Source: Wenzhouxiangella sp. XN79A (lineage in GTDB: Bacteria; Pseudomonadota; Gammaproteobacteria; Xanthomonadales; Wenzhouxiangellaceae). From it: a stretch of DNA of 64,000 bases. A model generated the notes under the pieces. It searched no databases. It saw only the letters and a program-made list of their open reading frames with translations, and was not told the origin of the DNA. The translations under genes were made by a program, and so were the position numbers. Within the stretch, counting starts at the first letter, position 1. The number at the start of each line of letters is the position of its first letter. Location of the stretch: assembly GCF_012272825.1 (NCBI RefSeq), contig NZ_JAAWWS010000166.1, positions 37,836 to 101,835 of the forward strand. Direction: 5' to 3'. Below are positions 32,890 through 42,011 of the stretch, piece by piece.

Positions 32890-34137
32890 TTGAACGCGCC
32901 CGGTCCGGCGGCAATCGGTGAGCGCATCGAGCTGCTCGATGCGCTGCGGGGCGTGGCCCTGCTCGGCATTCTTCTGGCCAATATGATGGTGTTCTCCGGC
33001 TGGGTCTTCATGTCATCGGAACAGCAGGCGGCGCTGGCTGGAGCGCTACCGGCCGAGATTTCCAGGTTCCTGTTCTACCTGCTGCTCGACGGCAAGTTCT
33101 ACACCGTGTTCTCGCTGCTGTTCGGCATCGGATTCGCCGTGCAGCTGGAGCGGCTGAGCGCGCGCCGACCCGATGCCGTCCGGATCTACACCCGGCGACT
33201 GCTCGGCCTGCTGCTCATCGGCCTGTTCCACCTGATGTTCATCTGGGTCGGCGACATCCTGACGCTCTACGCACTGATCGGCTTCACGCTGCTGCTGGCC
33301 CGGAACTGGTCGAACCAGACCCTGACCCGGGCCGCCGTGGCGCTGATCCTCCTGCCGGTGCCGGCCTACGTGCTGTGGGGTCTGCTGATCGGGTCGCCCC
33401 CCGGCTCCGCCGCGACGGTGGCCGCAGAAGCCTATCGCACATGGGCCAGCCCGAATGCGACGTTGTCGTGGGTCGAAACCATGCGACTGCCGGGCTGGGC
33501 GGCCTACCGCGACTGGGTGCTGGCAATCTGGCCGTTCCGGATTCCCAACGTGCTCGACAGCTGGCGGATTCCGAAGGTCATGGGGCTGTTCTTTCTCGGC
33601 GCCTGCATCGGCCGTCGCTTGATGGCCGGCCGCTTGCTCGACGACACGCCGCTGCTCGAACGCGTGCTGGTCGTCGGACTGATCATCGGACTGCCGGCCA
33701 ACCTCGTCTACGCAAGCCTCGGCGGCCTCGGACCCTACAGCCAGCAACTCTCGGGCACCGGCCTGGTCGCCACCATCGCCTATGCAGTGGGCGTCGTCCC
33801 GCTCGGGCTGGCCTACGCCGCGGCGCTGGCTCTGCTGTGGCGGCGCGGTGCCGGATGGCTGCGGGCTTTCGCCCCGGCCGGGCGGATGGCGCTCACGAAT
33901 TACCTGATGCATTCCGTCGTCATGGGCCTTGTGTTTCTCGGTTACGGACTGGGCCTGGCCGGGCAACTCGCGCCCTGGCAGTCCTGGCTGCTGGCCGGAC
34001 TCACCGTCGTCCTGCAGATCCTGCTATCGCGTGCCTGGCTGGCCCGGTTCCGCTTCGGTCCGGCCGAATGGCTCTGGCGCTGGGCGACCTACGGCACCCG
34101 CACACCCCTGCGCATCATCGAACCGGCCGCGACATGA
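32890..34137 (+). CDS. DUF418 family membrane protein (first copy)
   Basis: A 415-residue multi-pass membrane protein of the YeiB/DUF418 family: 'RIELLDALRGVALLGILLAN' at the N-terminus, 'FYTVFSLLFGIGFAVQLERL' near residue 75, and a C-terminal DUF418 domain with 'GRMALTNYLMHSVVMGLVF' and 'RFRFGPAEWLWRWATYG'. The family resembles membrane acyltransferases, but its reaction is not established. Starts available are TTG 32890 and none better nearby. A second DUF418 gene lies at 36953-38212. Confidence 0.87.
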   Translation: MNAPGPAAIGERIELLDALRGVALLGILLANMMVFSGWVFMSSEQQAALAGALPAEISRFLFYLLLDGKFYTVFSLLFGIGFAVQLERLSARRPDAVRIYTRRLLGLLLIGLFHLMFIWVGDILTLYALIGFTLLLARNWSNQTLTRAAVALILLPVPAYVLWGLLIGSPPGSAATVAAEAYRTWASPNATLSWVETMRLPGWAAYRDWVLAIWPFRIPNVLDSWRIPKVMGLFFLGACIGRRLMAGRLLDDTPLLERVLVVGLIIGLPANLVYASLGGLGPYSQQLSGTGLVATIAYAVGVVPLGLAYAAALALLWRRGAGWLRAFAPAGRMALTNYLMHSVVMGLVFLGYGLGLAGQLAPWQSWLLAGLTVVLQILLSRAWLARFRFGPAEWLWRWATYGTRTPLRIIEPAAT

Positions 34138-34223
34138 CGCATCGATGCCCAGGACCCGATACGAACCCTGAAGAGACCGAACCCGGTCACGCCGTTCCCA
34201 CCACCAATCAACAAGGAACCACC

Positions 34224-34697
34224 ATGAAATCATCCAACACGATCCGCACAATGACCGCTTCGCTCGCCCTGCTGTTCGCGGTGTGCCTTGCCGCACCGGC
34301 CGCTGCACAACTGGACGTCTGGGAAGACTACGAAGTCTCCGATGCCACCTGGAGCGTGACGATGGTCAAGCTCGAGCCGGGCACCCAGGACATCTATCTG
34401 GAAGGCCTGAAGTCGACCTGGGTCGCGGCCAATGAGGTGGCCAAGTCGCTGGGCCACATCGAGGACTACGCGATCTACGCCAACCAGGCCGTTGCCCGCG
34501 GCGCGTTCGACCTGCTCCTGGTCATGAAATTTCCGAGCACCGCAATGATGGCGCCGAGCCGCGCGCGATACAACGAGTTCATGGAAGCCTGGGGCAACGA
34601 AAACATGGACGCCAGCAACGAGAAGGTCCTGGAGCTGTACAACGAGATCCGTGAGATCCAGGGCGAGTACATGCTTCGAGAAATCACGCTGAAGTGA
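34224..34697 (+). CDS. Exported protein of unknown function
   Basis: A 157-residue secreted protein with a signal peptide (about 1-28, 'LAAPAAAQ'). The mature part is short and mixed: 'YEVSDATWSVTMVKLEPGTQ', then 'EDYAIYANQAVARGAFDLLL' and a helical, acidic C-terminus. I recognise no family; it could be a dimeric alpha/beta-barrel-like protein. AAGGAACC precedes ATG 34224 by 6 bases. It is followed by the perfect hairpin at 34709-34745. Confidence 0.65.
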   Translation: MKSSNTIRTMTASLALLFAVCLAAPAAAQLDVWEDYEVSDATWSVTMVKLEPGTQDIYLEGLKSTWVAANEVAKSLGHIEDYAIYANQAVARGAFDLLLVMKFPSTAMMAPSRARYNEFMEAWGNENMDASNEKVLELYNEIREIQGEYMLREITLK

Positions 34698-34708
34698 TCC
34701 AGACGTCC

Positions 34709-34745
34709 GCTGCGCTGCAAGGAAACCGTCTCCTTGCAGCGCAGC
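34709..34745 (+). terminator. Perfect 15-bp hairpin after the exported protein gene
   Basis: GCTGCGCTGCAAGGA (34709-34723) pairs exactly with TCCTTGCAGCGCAGC (34731-34745) around a 7-base loop, 11 bases past the stop. The T-rich tail is weak, so it may act as terminator or 3' stabiliser between this gene and the next. Confidence 0.65.
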
Positions 34746-34868
34746 TGGACTTCCTTCGACACCGATTGAAAGGAGAGCCGGCATGTATCGCTCAACTGTC
34801 GTGCGCGCAGTCGAACGTAGGACAGCAGGCAGTCTGTCAGCTTCTTGCCCGTTCAACGGAAAGGAGCC

Positions 34869-35687
34869 ATGAGCACGACGGTTTCAGGTCCGGATCACCA
34901 GACGTCTGACCGTGCGCCGGACAGCTCGTTGACCCGCTTCGTCGATCGCTGGATCTTCGTGCTGATGGCGGTCTGGTTCATCGCGATCACGCTCGTCGGA
35001 TTCATCCCGACCTCGCTGGAGAAAATCGCCGCCGTCGAGGCCGGCATGCGGGCACCCTTCCCACTCATGCTGCACGCGCACGCCGTACTGATGGGTGCGT
35101 TCCTTGTGCTGCTCCTGGTCCAGGCCCTGCTGGTGGCCACAGGCAGGCAGCACCATCACCAGAAGCTTGGCCTGGCTGGCATGGTGCTTGCCCCCGCTAT
35201 CGTGGTGGTGGGTTGTCTTCTGGTGCCGATCATCCACTACGAGGTGTGGGCCATGGCGCAGGCGGCTCCGCAGGAAGCGCAGGTCGAGCTGCAGCGGGCC
35301 ATGGTCTTCATCAGAAACATCATGCTGCTGCAGATTCAGGTCGGCATCCTGTTCACGATCTACATCGGCATCGCCCTGTATCTGCGCAAGTCCGACCCGG
35401 ACATGCACAAACGACTGATCTTTCTTGCCGTGGCGCTTCCCCTGCCGGCTGCCTTGGATCGTATTGACTGGCTGCCGCACACGATGCCGGAGACCCCGCT
35501 GGCCTCGTTCTTGTACATCCTGCTCGCGGTGGCCCCGATGTTCACCTGGGATGTGCTGCGCACGCGCAAGGTACACAGGGCCTACGGCCTCTGGCTGGCT
35601 GGCTTCCTGCCTTCCTCCGTGCTGATCTATCTGCTCTGGAACACCGACTGGTGGCAGGCCACCGCAGCACGACTGGTGGGTCTGTGA
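34869..35687 (+). CDS. Multi-pass membrane protein, DUF2306-like/cytochrome-like topology
   Basis: A 272-residue membrane protein with about seven helices ('IFVLMAVWFIAITLVGFIP', 'LMLHAHAVLMGAFLVLLLV', 'VPIIHYEVWAMAQ' and others). Histidines in adjacent helices ('LHAHAVL', 'GRQHHHQKLG') resemble heme-ligand patterns, but no family is certain. AAGGAG is just upstream of ATG 34869. Downstream lies a SnoaL-like gene. It resembles, in general layout, the membrane gene at 759-1478. Confidence 0.7.
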   Translation: MSTTVSGPDHQTSDRAPDSSLTRFVDRWIFVLMAVWFIAITLVGFIPTSLEKIAAVEAGMRAPFPLMLHAHAVLMGAFLVLLLVQALLVATGRQHHHQKLGLAGMVLAPAIVVVGCLLVPIIHYEVWAMAQAAPQEAQVELQRAMVFIRNIMLLQIQVGILFTIYIGIALYLRKSDPDMHKRLIFLAVALPLPAALDRIDWLPHTMPETPLASFLYILLAVAPMFTWDVLRTRKVHRAYGLWLAGFLPSSVLIYLLWNTDWWQATAARLVGL

Positions 35688-35763
35688 GCCCGGATCTGCC
35701 GACTGGCCACCTGCGCCCCGCGATGGGAACCAACCAAGTCGGTCTGGACGCACGACCCAAGCG

Positions 35764-36138
35764 ATGAGCGAACCCAAGCCCACCACGGCCGATGTTGCCG
35801 CCGACTTCACCGCCTTGTGGCTGACCGGTGAGTTCCGAGCCGCCGGCGAGAAGTACTGGGCTGACGACGTCGTGAGCATGGAACCGCGCGCATTGGCCGA
35901 CGGTACCGCCGCCGAATCCCGCGGCATCGAGGCGGTGCGTAGCAAGAACCTGCGCTGGTGTTCGACCCACGGCATCGAGGATTTGAGTATCGACGGACCG
36001 TTCGTGACCGGAGACCATTTCGTGCTGTTTGCCGACATGCTGATTGCCCACGCCGGGCAGCGAACTCCGCACAGCGAGATTGCTGTGTTTGTCGTCCGCG
36101 ACGGCAGAATCGTCGAGGAGCGCTTTTTTTATGAGTGA
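35764..36138 (+). CDS. SnoaL-like protein
   Basis: A 124-residue cytosolic NTF2/SnoaL-fold protein: 'VAADFTALWLTGEFRAAGEK', 'SMEPRALADGTAAESRGIEA' and 'SEIAVFVVRDGRIVEERFFY'. The final strand pair is typical of SnoaL_4 proteins, which include isomerases, hydrolases and non-enzymatic binders. The ribosome site is weak. It is one of several NTF2-like proteins in this stretch. Function unknown. Confidence 0.8.
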   Translation: MSEPKPTTADVAADFTALWLTGEFRAAGEKYWADDVVSMEPRALADGTAAESRGIEAVRSKNLRWCSTHGIEDLSIDGPFVTGDHFVLFADMLIAHAGQRTPHSEIAVFVVRDGRIVEERFFYE

Positions 36139-36279
36139 CGAAAGAATTTCTTCGCGCAGAGACACGCCTGATTCGGCACGACACCTTCGCTTCTTGCGCT
36201 GATGCGCAAACCGCCAAGGCCCCGTCGCCGCGGCTGAGGCGTAGAGGAAGAGCATAAAGGAAACGCTGTTCGTAGTAGC

Positions 36280-36299
36280 TATCCGAAAGTTATCGGATA
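36280..36299. promoter_or_regulatory. Inverted repeat upstream of the VOC gene
   Basis: TATCCGA and TCGGATA form a 7-base inverted repeat with a 6-base spacer, ending 21 bases before the VOC start. It may be an operator or leader hairpin. Confidence 0.35.
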
Positions 36300-36320
36300 C
36301 CGGAATCCAAGGAGAACGCA

Positions 36321-36902
36321 ATGACTACTTCAAGCAAAAAACTGGCCCACGTGGTTTATCGAACGCGCCGCTTTGCCGAGATGCTGGACTGGTATGGCAC
36401 GGTATTCGGCGCCCGGGTTCAACACCGGAATCCGGCGATGGCTTTTTTGACCTTCGATGACGAACATCATCGCTTCGCGTTTCTCGACTTGTCCGTGATC
36501 GACCCCGAAGGCTCCGAGCCCGAGGCACAAGGGTGGGTCGGGGTAGATCATCTGGCCTGGACCCAGGCCTCGCTCGACGACTTGTTCGCGCACTATGCGC
36601 ACTGCAAGTCCAGTGGGATCGAACCCTACTGGTGTGTGCATCATGGACTGACGATTTCGATGTACTACGCCGACCCCGACGGCAACCAGATGGAATTCCA
36701 GGTCGATGCGTTCGATACGGCCGAGGAATGCAACGCCTATATTTCCGGCCCGCCGTTCGAAGTCAATCCGGTCGGCGTTGAATTCGACCCCGAGGAATGG
36801 CTGGCCGCGGTCGCGAACGGCGCGTCGCTGGACGACTTCCGTGAGCGCAAGGTTCATGAACCGGTCTCTCCGATCCGCGGAGCGGTCAGCGCGCTGCTCT
36901 GA
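36321..36902 (+). CDS. VOC-superfamily (glyoxalase/dioxygenase-like) protein
   Basis: A 193-residue vicinal-oxygen-chelate protein. Two beta-alpha-beta-beta-beta modules carry the expected metal ligands: His in 'KKLAHVVYRTRRF', His in 'WVGVDHLAWTQASLDD' and Glu in 'DGNQMEFQVDAF'. It resembles the extradiol-dioxygenase-like branch ('YYADPDGNQMEFQ'). AAGGAG lies close upstream of ATG 36321. Its neighbours (SnoaL-like, DUF418, SDR) suggest a small catabolic or modification cluster of unknown substrate. Confidence 0.85.
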   Translation: MTTSSKKLAHVVYRTRRFAEMLDWYGTVFGARVQHRNPAMAFLTFDDEHHRFAFLDLSVIDPEGSEPEAQGWVGVDHLAWTQASLDDLFAHYAHCKSSGIEPYWCVHHGLTISMYYADPDGNQMEFQVDAFDTAEECNAYISGPPFEVNPVGVEFDPEEWLAAVANGASLDDFRERKVHEPVSPIRGAVSALL

Positions 36903-36952
36903 AGCGATGGCGAAGGCCTGGAACCCATCGACCGAACCCGGAACCCCGAATC

Positions 36953-38212
36953 ATGAGCCTGACCCTGGATACGCCTGCGCCTGCGCCGATGACGAACAGC
37001 GATCGCTATCTCGTCATGGATGTACTGCGCGGCTTCGCGCTACTCGGCGTGATGATGATGAACCTCCACGAGTTCGGCGGCGTGGATGTGCTGATCACCG
37101 CCGAGCAGCTGGCGGATCTGCCGTCGGCAGCGCTCGACGAGCGGCTTGCGTTCGGGCTGCAACTGTTCGTTTACAACAAGGCAAACACGCTTTTTGCCTT
37201 TCTGTTCGGGCTGGGTTTCTGGGTGCAGATGGAGCGCCTTCAGGCGCGCGGTGCGCCTTTCCGGTCGATCTATCTTCGACGTGCAGGCATCCTGCTGGTC
37301 CTCGGGTGGATCCACCTGCTGTGCTTTTTCGGCTGGGATATTCTGCACGTCTACGGCATCGCCGCCTTTATCCTGTTCTTTTGCCGAAAGCTGCCGGATC
37401 GGGCGCTGCTGTGGATCGGTCTCGTCCTGCTGCTGTTCGCCCGGCCGTTCGTGACCTGGGCCTTCGAGGTCAGCGGGATCACGGCACTGTTCGACGATCC
37501 TGCTGCCGTCGAGGCCGAGCTCCTGGCCCGCCAGGCGGCCGCGCAGTCCGGTGACTTTTTCACTTTTGTCGCCCTGGTCAATCAGGACTACCTGCGGTGG
37601 GCGCTGACCGGCGGACTGTTCGGCTGGATCTTCTACGCGCTGGGCCGGTTCTTCATGGGCGCCTGGGTTGCACGCCGGGGCTGGATTCAGAACGCCTCCG
37701 ATCATCTCTCCATGTTTCGCCGCTGGCTCTGGCCGTTGCTGATTGTCGGCCTGCTGATGGAGAGTACGCATCTGTTCACCGAGGATGTGCCCGAAACCGC
37801 ACTGTTCGGCCAGATCGAGCTGCTGCGGATCATTCTGAATGCCGTGGCCACACCGATGATCGCGGCCGGCTACATCTGCGCGATCGTGCTGCTGTTTCAC
37901 GGCGGCTGGTTGAGCTGGCTGGTACGACCGTTTGCGCCAGTCGGCCAGATGGCGCTGACCAATTACCTGACCCAAAGCGTGGCGATCATCCTGATCCTGA
38001 CGTCGGTCGGACCCGGGCTCGGTCTGGCGGGCAAGGCCGCTTCGTCGACCTTCATACCACTGGTGATGATCTTCTTCACCGCGCAGATCCTGTTCAGCTA
38101 TTTCTGGATGAAGGTCTTTGCCTTCGGTCCTGCCGAATGGCTCTGGCGCACCCTGACCTATGGCAGCCGTCCACGATTCCTTCGTCGGGCGAGACCTGCG
38201 ACAGCCCCCTGA
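36953..38212 (+). CDS. DUF418 family membrane protein (second copy)
   Basis: A 419-residue multi-pass protein similar in layout to the first copy: 'RYLVMDVLRGFALLGVMMMN', 'NKANTLFAFLFGLGFWVQME', and a C-terminal DUF418 block with 'GQMALTNYLTQSVAIILIL' and 'VFAFGPAEWLWRTLTYGSR'. It belongs to the same YeiB-like family, with no established reaction. It starts 50 bases after the VOC gene and is followed 16 bases later by an NTF2-like gene, so an operon is likely. Confidence 0.88.
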   Translation: MSLTLDTPAPAPMTNSDRYLVMDVLRGFALLGVMMMNLHEFGGVDVLITAEQLADLPSAALDERLAFGLQLFVYNKANTLFAFLFGLGFWVQMERLQARGAPFRSIYLRRAGILLVLGWIHLLCFFGWDILHVYGIAAFILFFCRKLPDRALLWIGLVLLLFARPFVTWAFEVSGITALFDDPAAVEAELLARQAAAQSGDFFTFVALVNQDYLRWALTGGLFGWIFYALGRFFMGAWVARRGWIQNASDHLSMFRRWLWPLLIVGLLMESTHLFTEDVPETALFGQIELLRIILNAVATPMIAAGYICAIVLLFHGGWLSWLVRPFAPVGQMALTNYLTQSVAIILILTSVGPGLGLAGKAASSTFIPLVMIFFTAQILFSYFWMKVFAFGPAEWLWRTLTYGSRPRFLRRARPATAP

Positions 38213-38228
38213 ACCTGGAGAACAATCA

Positions 38229-38603
38229 ATGACGAACCCGGACTCGACCGATGACATCCGACAGATCCAATCCGTCATGGACACCTACATCGAGGGTGGC
38301 CGAACCGGAAGTGTCGATACCCTGCGACCGATCTTCCACGAACTGGCCACGATCTGCGGCCACGTCGGCCCGGACCTGTTCGCCCAACCCATCGAGCAGT
38401 TCTACGACTGGCATCAGGAAAACGGTCCGGCCGCGGACCTCGAAGCCGGTGCCATCCGGATCGACATCGAAGGTACGGCGGCGACAGTGCGTATCGAGCT
38501 CCATAACTGGAACGGCCACCGCTTCACCGACTTCTTCACGCTGGTCAGGATCGAAGGCCGATGGCAGATCATGAGCAAGGTGTTCTATCTGCATGCGGAA
38601 TAG
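38229..38603 (+). CDS. NTF2-like (lumazine-binding-type) protein
   Basis: A 124-residue NTF2-like cytosolic protein: 'IQSVMDTYIEGGRTGSVDTL', then 'AATVRIELHNWNGHRFTDFF' and 'LVRIEGRWQIMSKVFYLH'. This matches the 'putative lumazine-binding' branch. GGAGAA precedes ATG 38229 by about 8 bases, 16 bases after the DUF418 stop. Probably enzymatic partner or binder for the same cluster; not certain. Confidence 0.8.
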   Translation: MTNPDSTDDIRQIQSVMDTYIEGGRTGSVDTLRPIFHELATICGHVGPDLFAQPIEQFYDWHQENGPAADLEAGAIRIDIEGTAATVRIELHNWNGHRFTDFFTLVRIEGRWQIMSKVFYLHAE

Positions 38604-38693
38604 GCGCTCGAGGACCGGCAGCGAGCCGGCCGCAATGACGCTCGAGCCGTTGCCGGAAATCGCTCGAACAATGAAGCCACGAGAAACACTGCG

Positions 38694-39470
38694 ATGAGAT
38701 TGAACAACAAGGTAGCAATCATTACCGGCGCGACGGGAGGCATCGGTGAGGCCACCGCATGGCGATTCCTGGACGAAGGCGCCAGGGTGATGCTGGTCGG
38801 GCGCTCGACGGACAAGCTTTCAGCACTGGTCGAACGGCTGGACGGCGGTGATTCGGTCGCGCATGCCGTGGCCGAGGCCGGGGATGAGCAGGCCAATGCC
38901 ACAGCCATTGCAGCCTGCGTCGAGCGCTTCGGCGGGCTGGATATCATGCTGGCCAATGCCGGAACCGAGGGCAGCGTGCTGCCACTTGAAGACCAATCCC
39001 TTGAAGACTTCGAAGCGCTGCTGCGCACCAACGTGCTGGGGGTCTGGTTGAGCATCAAACACAGTGTCGAGCCGATGAGACAGCGCGGTGGCGGCTCGAT
39101 CATTGCGCTGGGCTCGATTGTCAGCGTGATCGGTTCACCCGGCCTGTTGCCGTACATCGCCAGCAAGCACGCGGTAGCCGGCATGCTCAAGACTGCCGCG
39201 GTCGAACTGGGCGAAGCCAATATCCGCGTCAATGCCATCGGGCCCGGGCCGATCCAGAATCGGATGATCGATTCGATCTTCGAGCAGGCTGCAGGCGATG
39301 GCGAGGTCGATGCCGCGACGATGGCCGATGGCATGCGCGAAGCGATTCCGTTGAAGCGCTTCGGTCGCAACGAAGAGGTTGCCAATCTGGCCTTGTTCCT
39401 GGCCAGCGACGAATCGAGCTACTGCAGCGGCGGCATCCATATGATCGATGGCGGATTCACGGCGGCGTGA
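38694..39470 (+). CDS. Short-chain dehydrogenase/reductase (SDR)
   Basis: A 258-residue classical SDR. The cofactor motif is 'AIITGATGGIGEATAW', followed by 'LANAG', the catalytic Ser in 'ALGSIVSVIGS' and the Tyr/Lys pair, here 'LLPYIASKHAV' (Y-x-x-x-K). A C-terminal 'YCSGGIHMIDGGFTAA' closes the fold. It reduces or oxidises an unknown alcohol or ketone with NAD(P). It is about 90 bases after the NTF2-like gene. Confidence 0.92.
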   Translation: MRLNNKVAIITGATGGIGEATAWRFLDEGARVMLVGRSTDKLSALVERLDGGDSVAHAVAEAGDEQANATAIAACVERFGGLDIMLANAGTEGSVLPLEDQSLEDFEALLRTNVLGVWLSIKHSVEPMRQRGGGSIIALGSIVSVIGSPGLLPYIASKHAVAGMLKTAAVELGEANIRVNAIGPGPIQNRMIDSIFEQAAGDGEVDAATMADGMREAIPLKRFGRNEEVANLALFLASDESSYCSGGIHMIDGGFTAA

Positions 39471-39601
39471 GTAATGATTGTTTGTCCCATTGCACATTCC
39501 TCGAACTACATCGTCGACGGCGTCATTCTGGGTGCGGCTGCAGAGCTCCAGTCCGGAATCGATAAAGCGCTCAGCGTCGATGAAATCGGGATGACCTCAA
39601 G

Positions 39602-40525
39602 ATGATGGAATCGGATCGCCTGGGCCGCTGGCTGACACTGGCGGCCAATCTTGACGTCATCGTGGGCCTGCTGATCCTGATCGTCGAAGTGCGGCAGAAC
39701 GCAAATCCGAACCGCGCCCAGATGGAGTCGGGAAGGAACGATCTGCTGGCCCAGATCGAGCTGAGCCTCGCCTCACCGGACATCGGTGCCGCCTGGGTCA
39801 AGTCGATTCGTTCGCCGGAGGCCCTGACCGACGTCGAAGTCCGGACGGTCGAATCGCATCTGGCTGCCGTGATGCTCCAGCTGGACCATATGTTCAACAT
39901 GGAAAAGATCGGCCTGGTGTCACGCGAGGAGGCTCGACAGCATGTCCAGAACGTCGTGCCCTACTATTTCGGCAGCCGTCACGGCAAGAACTGGTGGCGC
40001 TGGCAGGAAGGCGGTTGGGACGGCACGCCGATGATGGAAGTCGCTGGCCCGATCGTCGACCAGGTCGATGAGGATTTCATCCTCCGTTACCTGGAGGGAT
40101 CCCGGGTGGGCGTACCTCCAGGACAGTCCGAGAAGCTGGCCGAAGCAGAACGCGAGGCGAGGCGCTTCATGCGCGAATACGCCGAAGACCTTCGAAACCA
40201 TGACCGGGCAGCGATTGCCGCGCGCTATGACCGTGACGGCGCGACGGTGATCTTCAACGGCGAGCGGAATGCAAGCAGCTTCGATGAAATCGAGACGCGC
40301 TACCGCGAGCAATGGATCGGGCCGGTCGGTTTCGACTGGCAGAATCTTGGCTTCGAAGCGCCTGGTACGGACGCCGTGATCGTGACCGGCGAATTCGACT
40401 GGGGCACGCCGGACGGTATCGAAAGATATTCCTACTCCGGCATCCTGCAACGCCAGGAAGGCGAGCTCAGGATCCGGCTGGACGTCGAATCTCTTCTGCC
40501 GGACTCCAGGGAGGGGCCGGTATGA
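39602..40525 (+). CDS. Single-pass membrane protein fused to a SnoaL-like domain
   Basis: A 307-residue protein. The N-terminal 30 residues hold one membrane helix ('TLAANLDVIVGLLILIVEVR'), followed by a helical domain to about 175. Residues of about 185-300 form an NTF2/SnoaL-like domain ('REYAEDLRNHDRAAIAARYD', 'VIVTGEFDWGTPDGIERYSY'). The join resembles a fusion of two common families. The stop overlaps the start of the first array gene (ATGA at 40522-40525). Start at ATG 39602 or 39605. It heads the seven-gene array but lacks its N-terminal signature. Confidence 0.7.
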   Translation: MMESDRLGRWLTLAANLDVIVGLLILIVEVRQNANPNRAQMESGRNDLLAQIELSLASPDIGAAWVKSIRSPEALTDVEVRTVESHLAAVMLQLDHMFNMEKIGLVSREEARQHVQNVVPYYFGSRHGKNWWRWQEGGWDGTPMMEVAGPIVDQVDEDFILRYLEGSRVGVPPGQSEKLAEAEREARRFMREYAEDLRNHDRAAIAARYDRDGATVIFNGERNASSFDEIETRYREQWIGPVGFDWQNLGFEAPGTDAVIVTGEFDWGTPDGIERYSYSGILQRQEGELRIRLDVESLLPDSREGPV

Positions 40526-41253
40526 TCCTGCGCAGCGTCACAAAGCACTTTCGCGACCAGAACTGGTTCGCCGTGGCGCTGGATTTCCTGATCGTGATCC
40601 TCGGCGTCTTCATTGGTCTGCAAGTCAATACCTGGAATGCCGAGCGGCAAGTCCGCGCCGGGGAGCAGAGGTATCTAGAACGACTGCGTGAAGACGTTGC
40701 TGTTTCGATCGAACAGAATGAATGGCGCGTGGCATTCATGGATCGACAGGACAAGTATTCGACTCTGGCGCTCGATCGGCTGAGTAGCTGTGTGGTATCG
40801 CCGGAAGATCGCGATATCATCGCCAACGCATTCTTTCATGTAGGAAAGACGCTTCCGCCAGTGCTTCTCCGCGGTGTGATCAATGAACTGAACGCGACTG
40901 GAAACTTCCAGACGATTCGAAATAGCGAATTGCGTGAGGCCATTACAAAGGCAGTTGAAGCGATCGAGACATCCGACCTGATCTTCAACGCCGTGCTGAT
41001 GCGCGGAACGCCGCATGTCGTCTATGTGGAGAGCCAACTGGAGTACTTGACGTCGGGGCCAAGAAGCGGCGCGGTAGATATTGCTTGGGGAGACATCGCG
41101 TTCGACCTGGATGCCTTGTGTGCTGACCAGGATTTCCGCAGAGCGTTATCTGCTGCCCGTGCCTACACAAATGACATGCAGAGTAATGTGATAGTTGCGC
41201 TCGAGCAACAGCGCGCTCTGTTGCGAATAATCGACGCGGAGCTCGCGAAATGA
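40522..41253 (+). CDS. Tandem array membrane protein 1 of 7 (DUF6090-like)
   Basis: A 243-residue protein. Residues 1-45 are the array signature: an amphipathic start 'MILRSVTKHFRDQNWFAVAL' leading into one membrane helix ('LDFLIVILGVFIGLQV') and 'NTWN'. The rest is a helical, charged domain, probably outside the cytoplasm. The pattern of a helix followed by QxxxW-N resembles DUF6090 proteins. Its ATG overlaps the preceding stop by four bases and its stop overlaps the next ATG. Confidence 0.8.
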   Translation: MILRSVTKHFRDQNWFAVALDFLIVILGVFIGLQVNTWNAERQVRAGEQRYLERLREDVAVSIEQNEWRVAFMDRQDKYSTLALDRLSSCVVSPEDRDIIANAFFHVGKTLPPVLLRGVINELNATGNFQTIRNSELREAITKAVEAIETSDLIFNAVLMRGTPHVVYVESQLEYLTSGPRSGAVDIAWGDIAFDLDALCADQDFRRALSAARAYTNDMQSNVIVALEQQRALLRIIDAELAK

Positions 41254-42011
41254 TCCTCCGTCGAGTCACCGAGCACGTCAAAGCGCAGAACTGGTTCGCC
41301 GTCGGCATTGATTTCTTCATCGTTATCGCTGGGGTGTTCATCGGTATCCAGGTCGCGAACTGGAATGATGCCCGTCGTGACCGAGACGCCGAGGCGCTGT
41401 ATCTCGACCGTCTTCATCGCGAGCTTTCCACGATCTCACCGCTGGTCGAACAAGATCACAAGGACCAGCGCGATCGACTTGAACGGCTCGACGAGGTGAG
41501 GATGTTTCTGGCCACTGGCCTCGGAATCGAGCGGCTCGACGGCCGCCATTGCGGGGCGCTGAGCCAGTCACACATCTTTGCCGATACGATCTTCTACCCG
41601 GCCACCATCAAGGAACTGATTGCCACCGGTCGCATTGTCCTGATCCGTGACGACGCCACCCGAACCGAGATTCTGTCGTTCGACCAGAACAATGAAAGGC
41701 TGGAGCAGATAAGAACTGACATCCAGATCGATCGCGTGTTGCTCGCACGGAAGTACCCGCAACTGATCATTGCCGGGCTTGGTGAGTGGGAAGATGCGAT
41801 CTGCGACTTCGAAGCCATGAGCCTAAATCAGTCCTATCTGAATGATTTCATCGACAACATGCGTCGCTACGCAGCCTACGTAAGTAATGTCACCGGACGC
41901 CAGTCCGAGGTCATCGAATCGCTTCGCGGGACGATTGCCTCCGCCTCCATTGCGACATATGCTTCCGAAGCGTCGTCCTCCAGCGCACCTGTAGCATCGG
42001 AGGTGAAATGA
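41250..42011 (+). CDS. Tandem array membrane protein 2 of 7 (DUF6090-like)
   Basis: A 253-residue paralogue with the same N-terminal block: 'MILRRVTEHVKAQNWFAVGI', membrane helix 'DFFIVIAGVFIGIQVANWN'. The following helical domain ('RLHRELSTISPLVEQDHKDQ') differs from its neighbours beyond the first 45 residues. ATGA overlap on both sides shows strict translational coupling. Confidence 0.8.
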   Translation: MILRRVTEHVKAQNWFAVGIDFFIVIAGVFIGIQVANWNDARRDRDAEALYLDRLHRELSTISPLVEQDHKDQRDRLERLDEVRMFLATGLGIERLDGRHCGALSQSHIFADTIFYPATIKELIATGRIVLIRDDATRTEILSFDQNNERLEQIRTDIQIDRVLLARKYPQLIIAGLGEWEDAICDFEAMSLNQSYLNDFIDNMRRYAAYVSNVTGRQSEVIESLRGTIASASIATYASEASSSSAPVASEVK

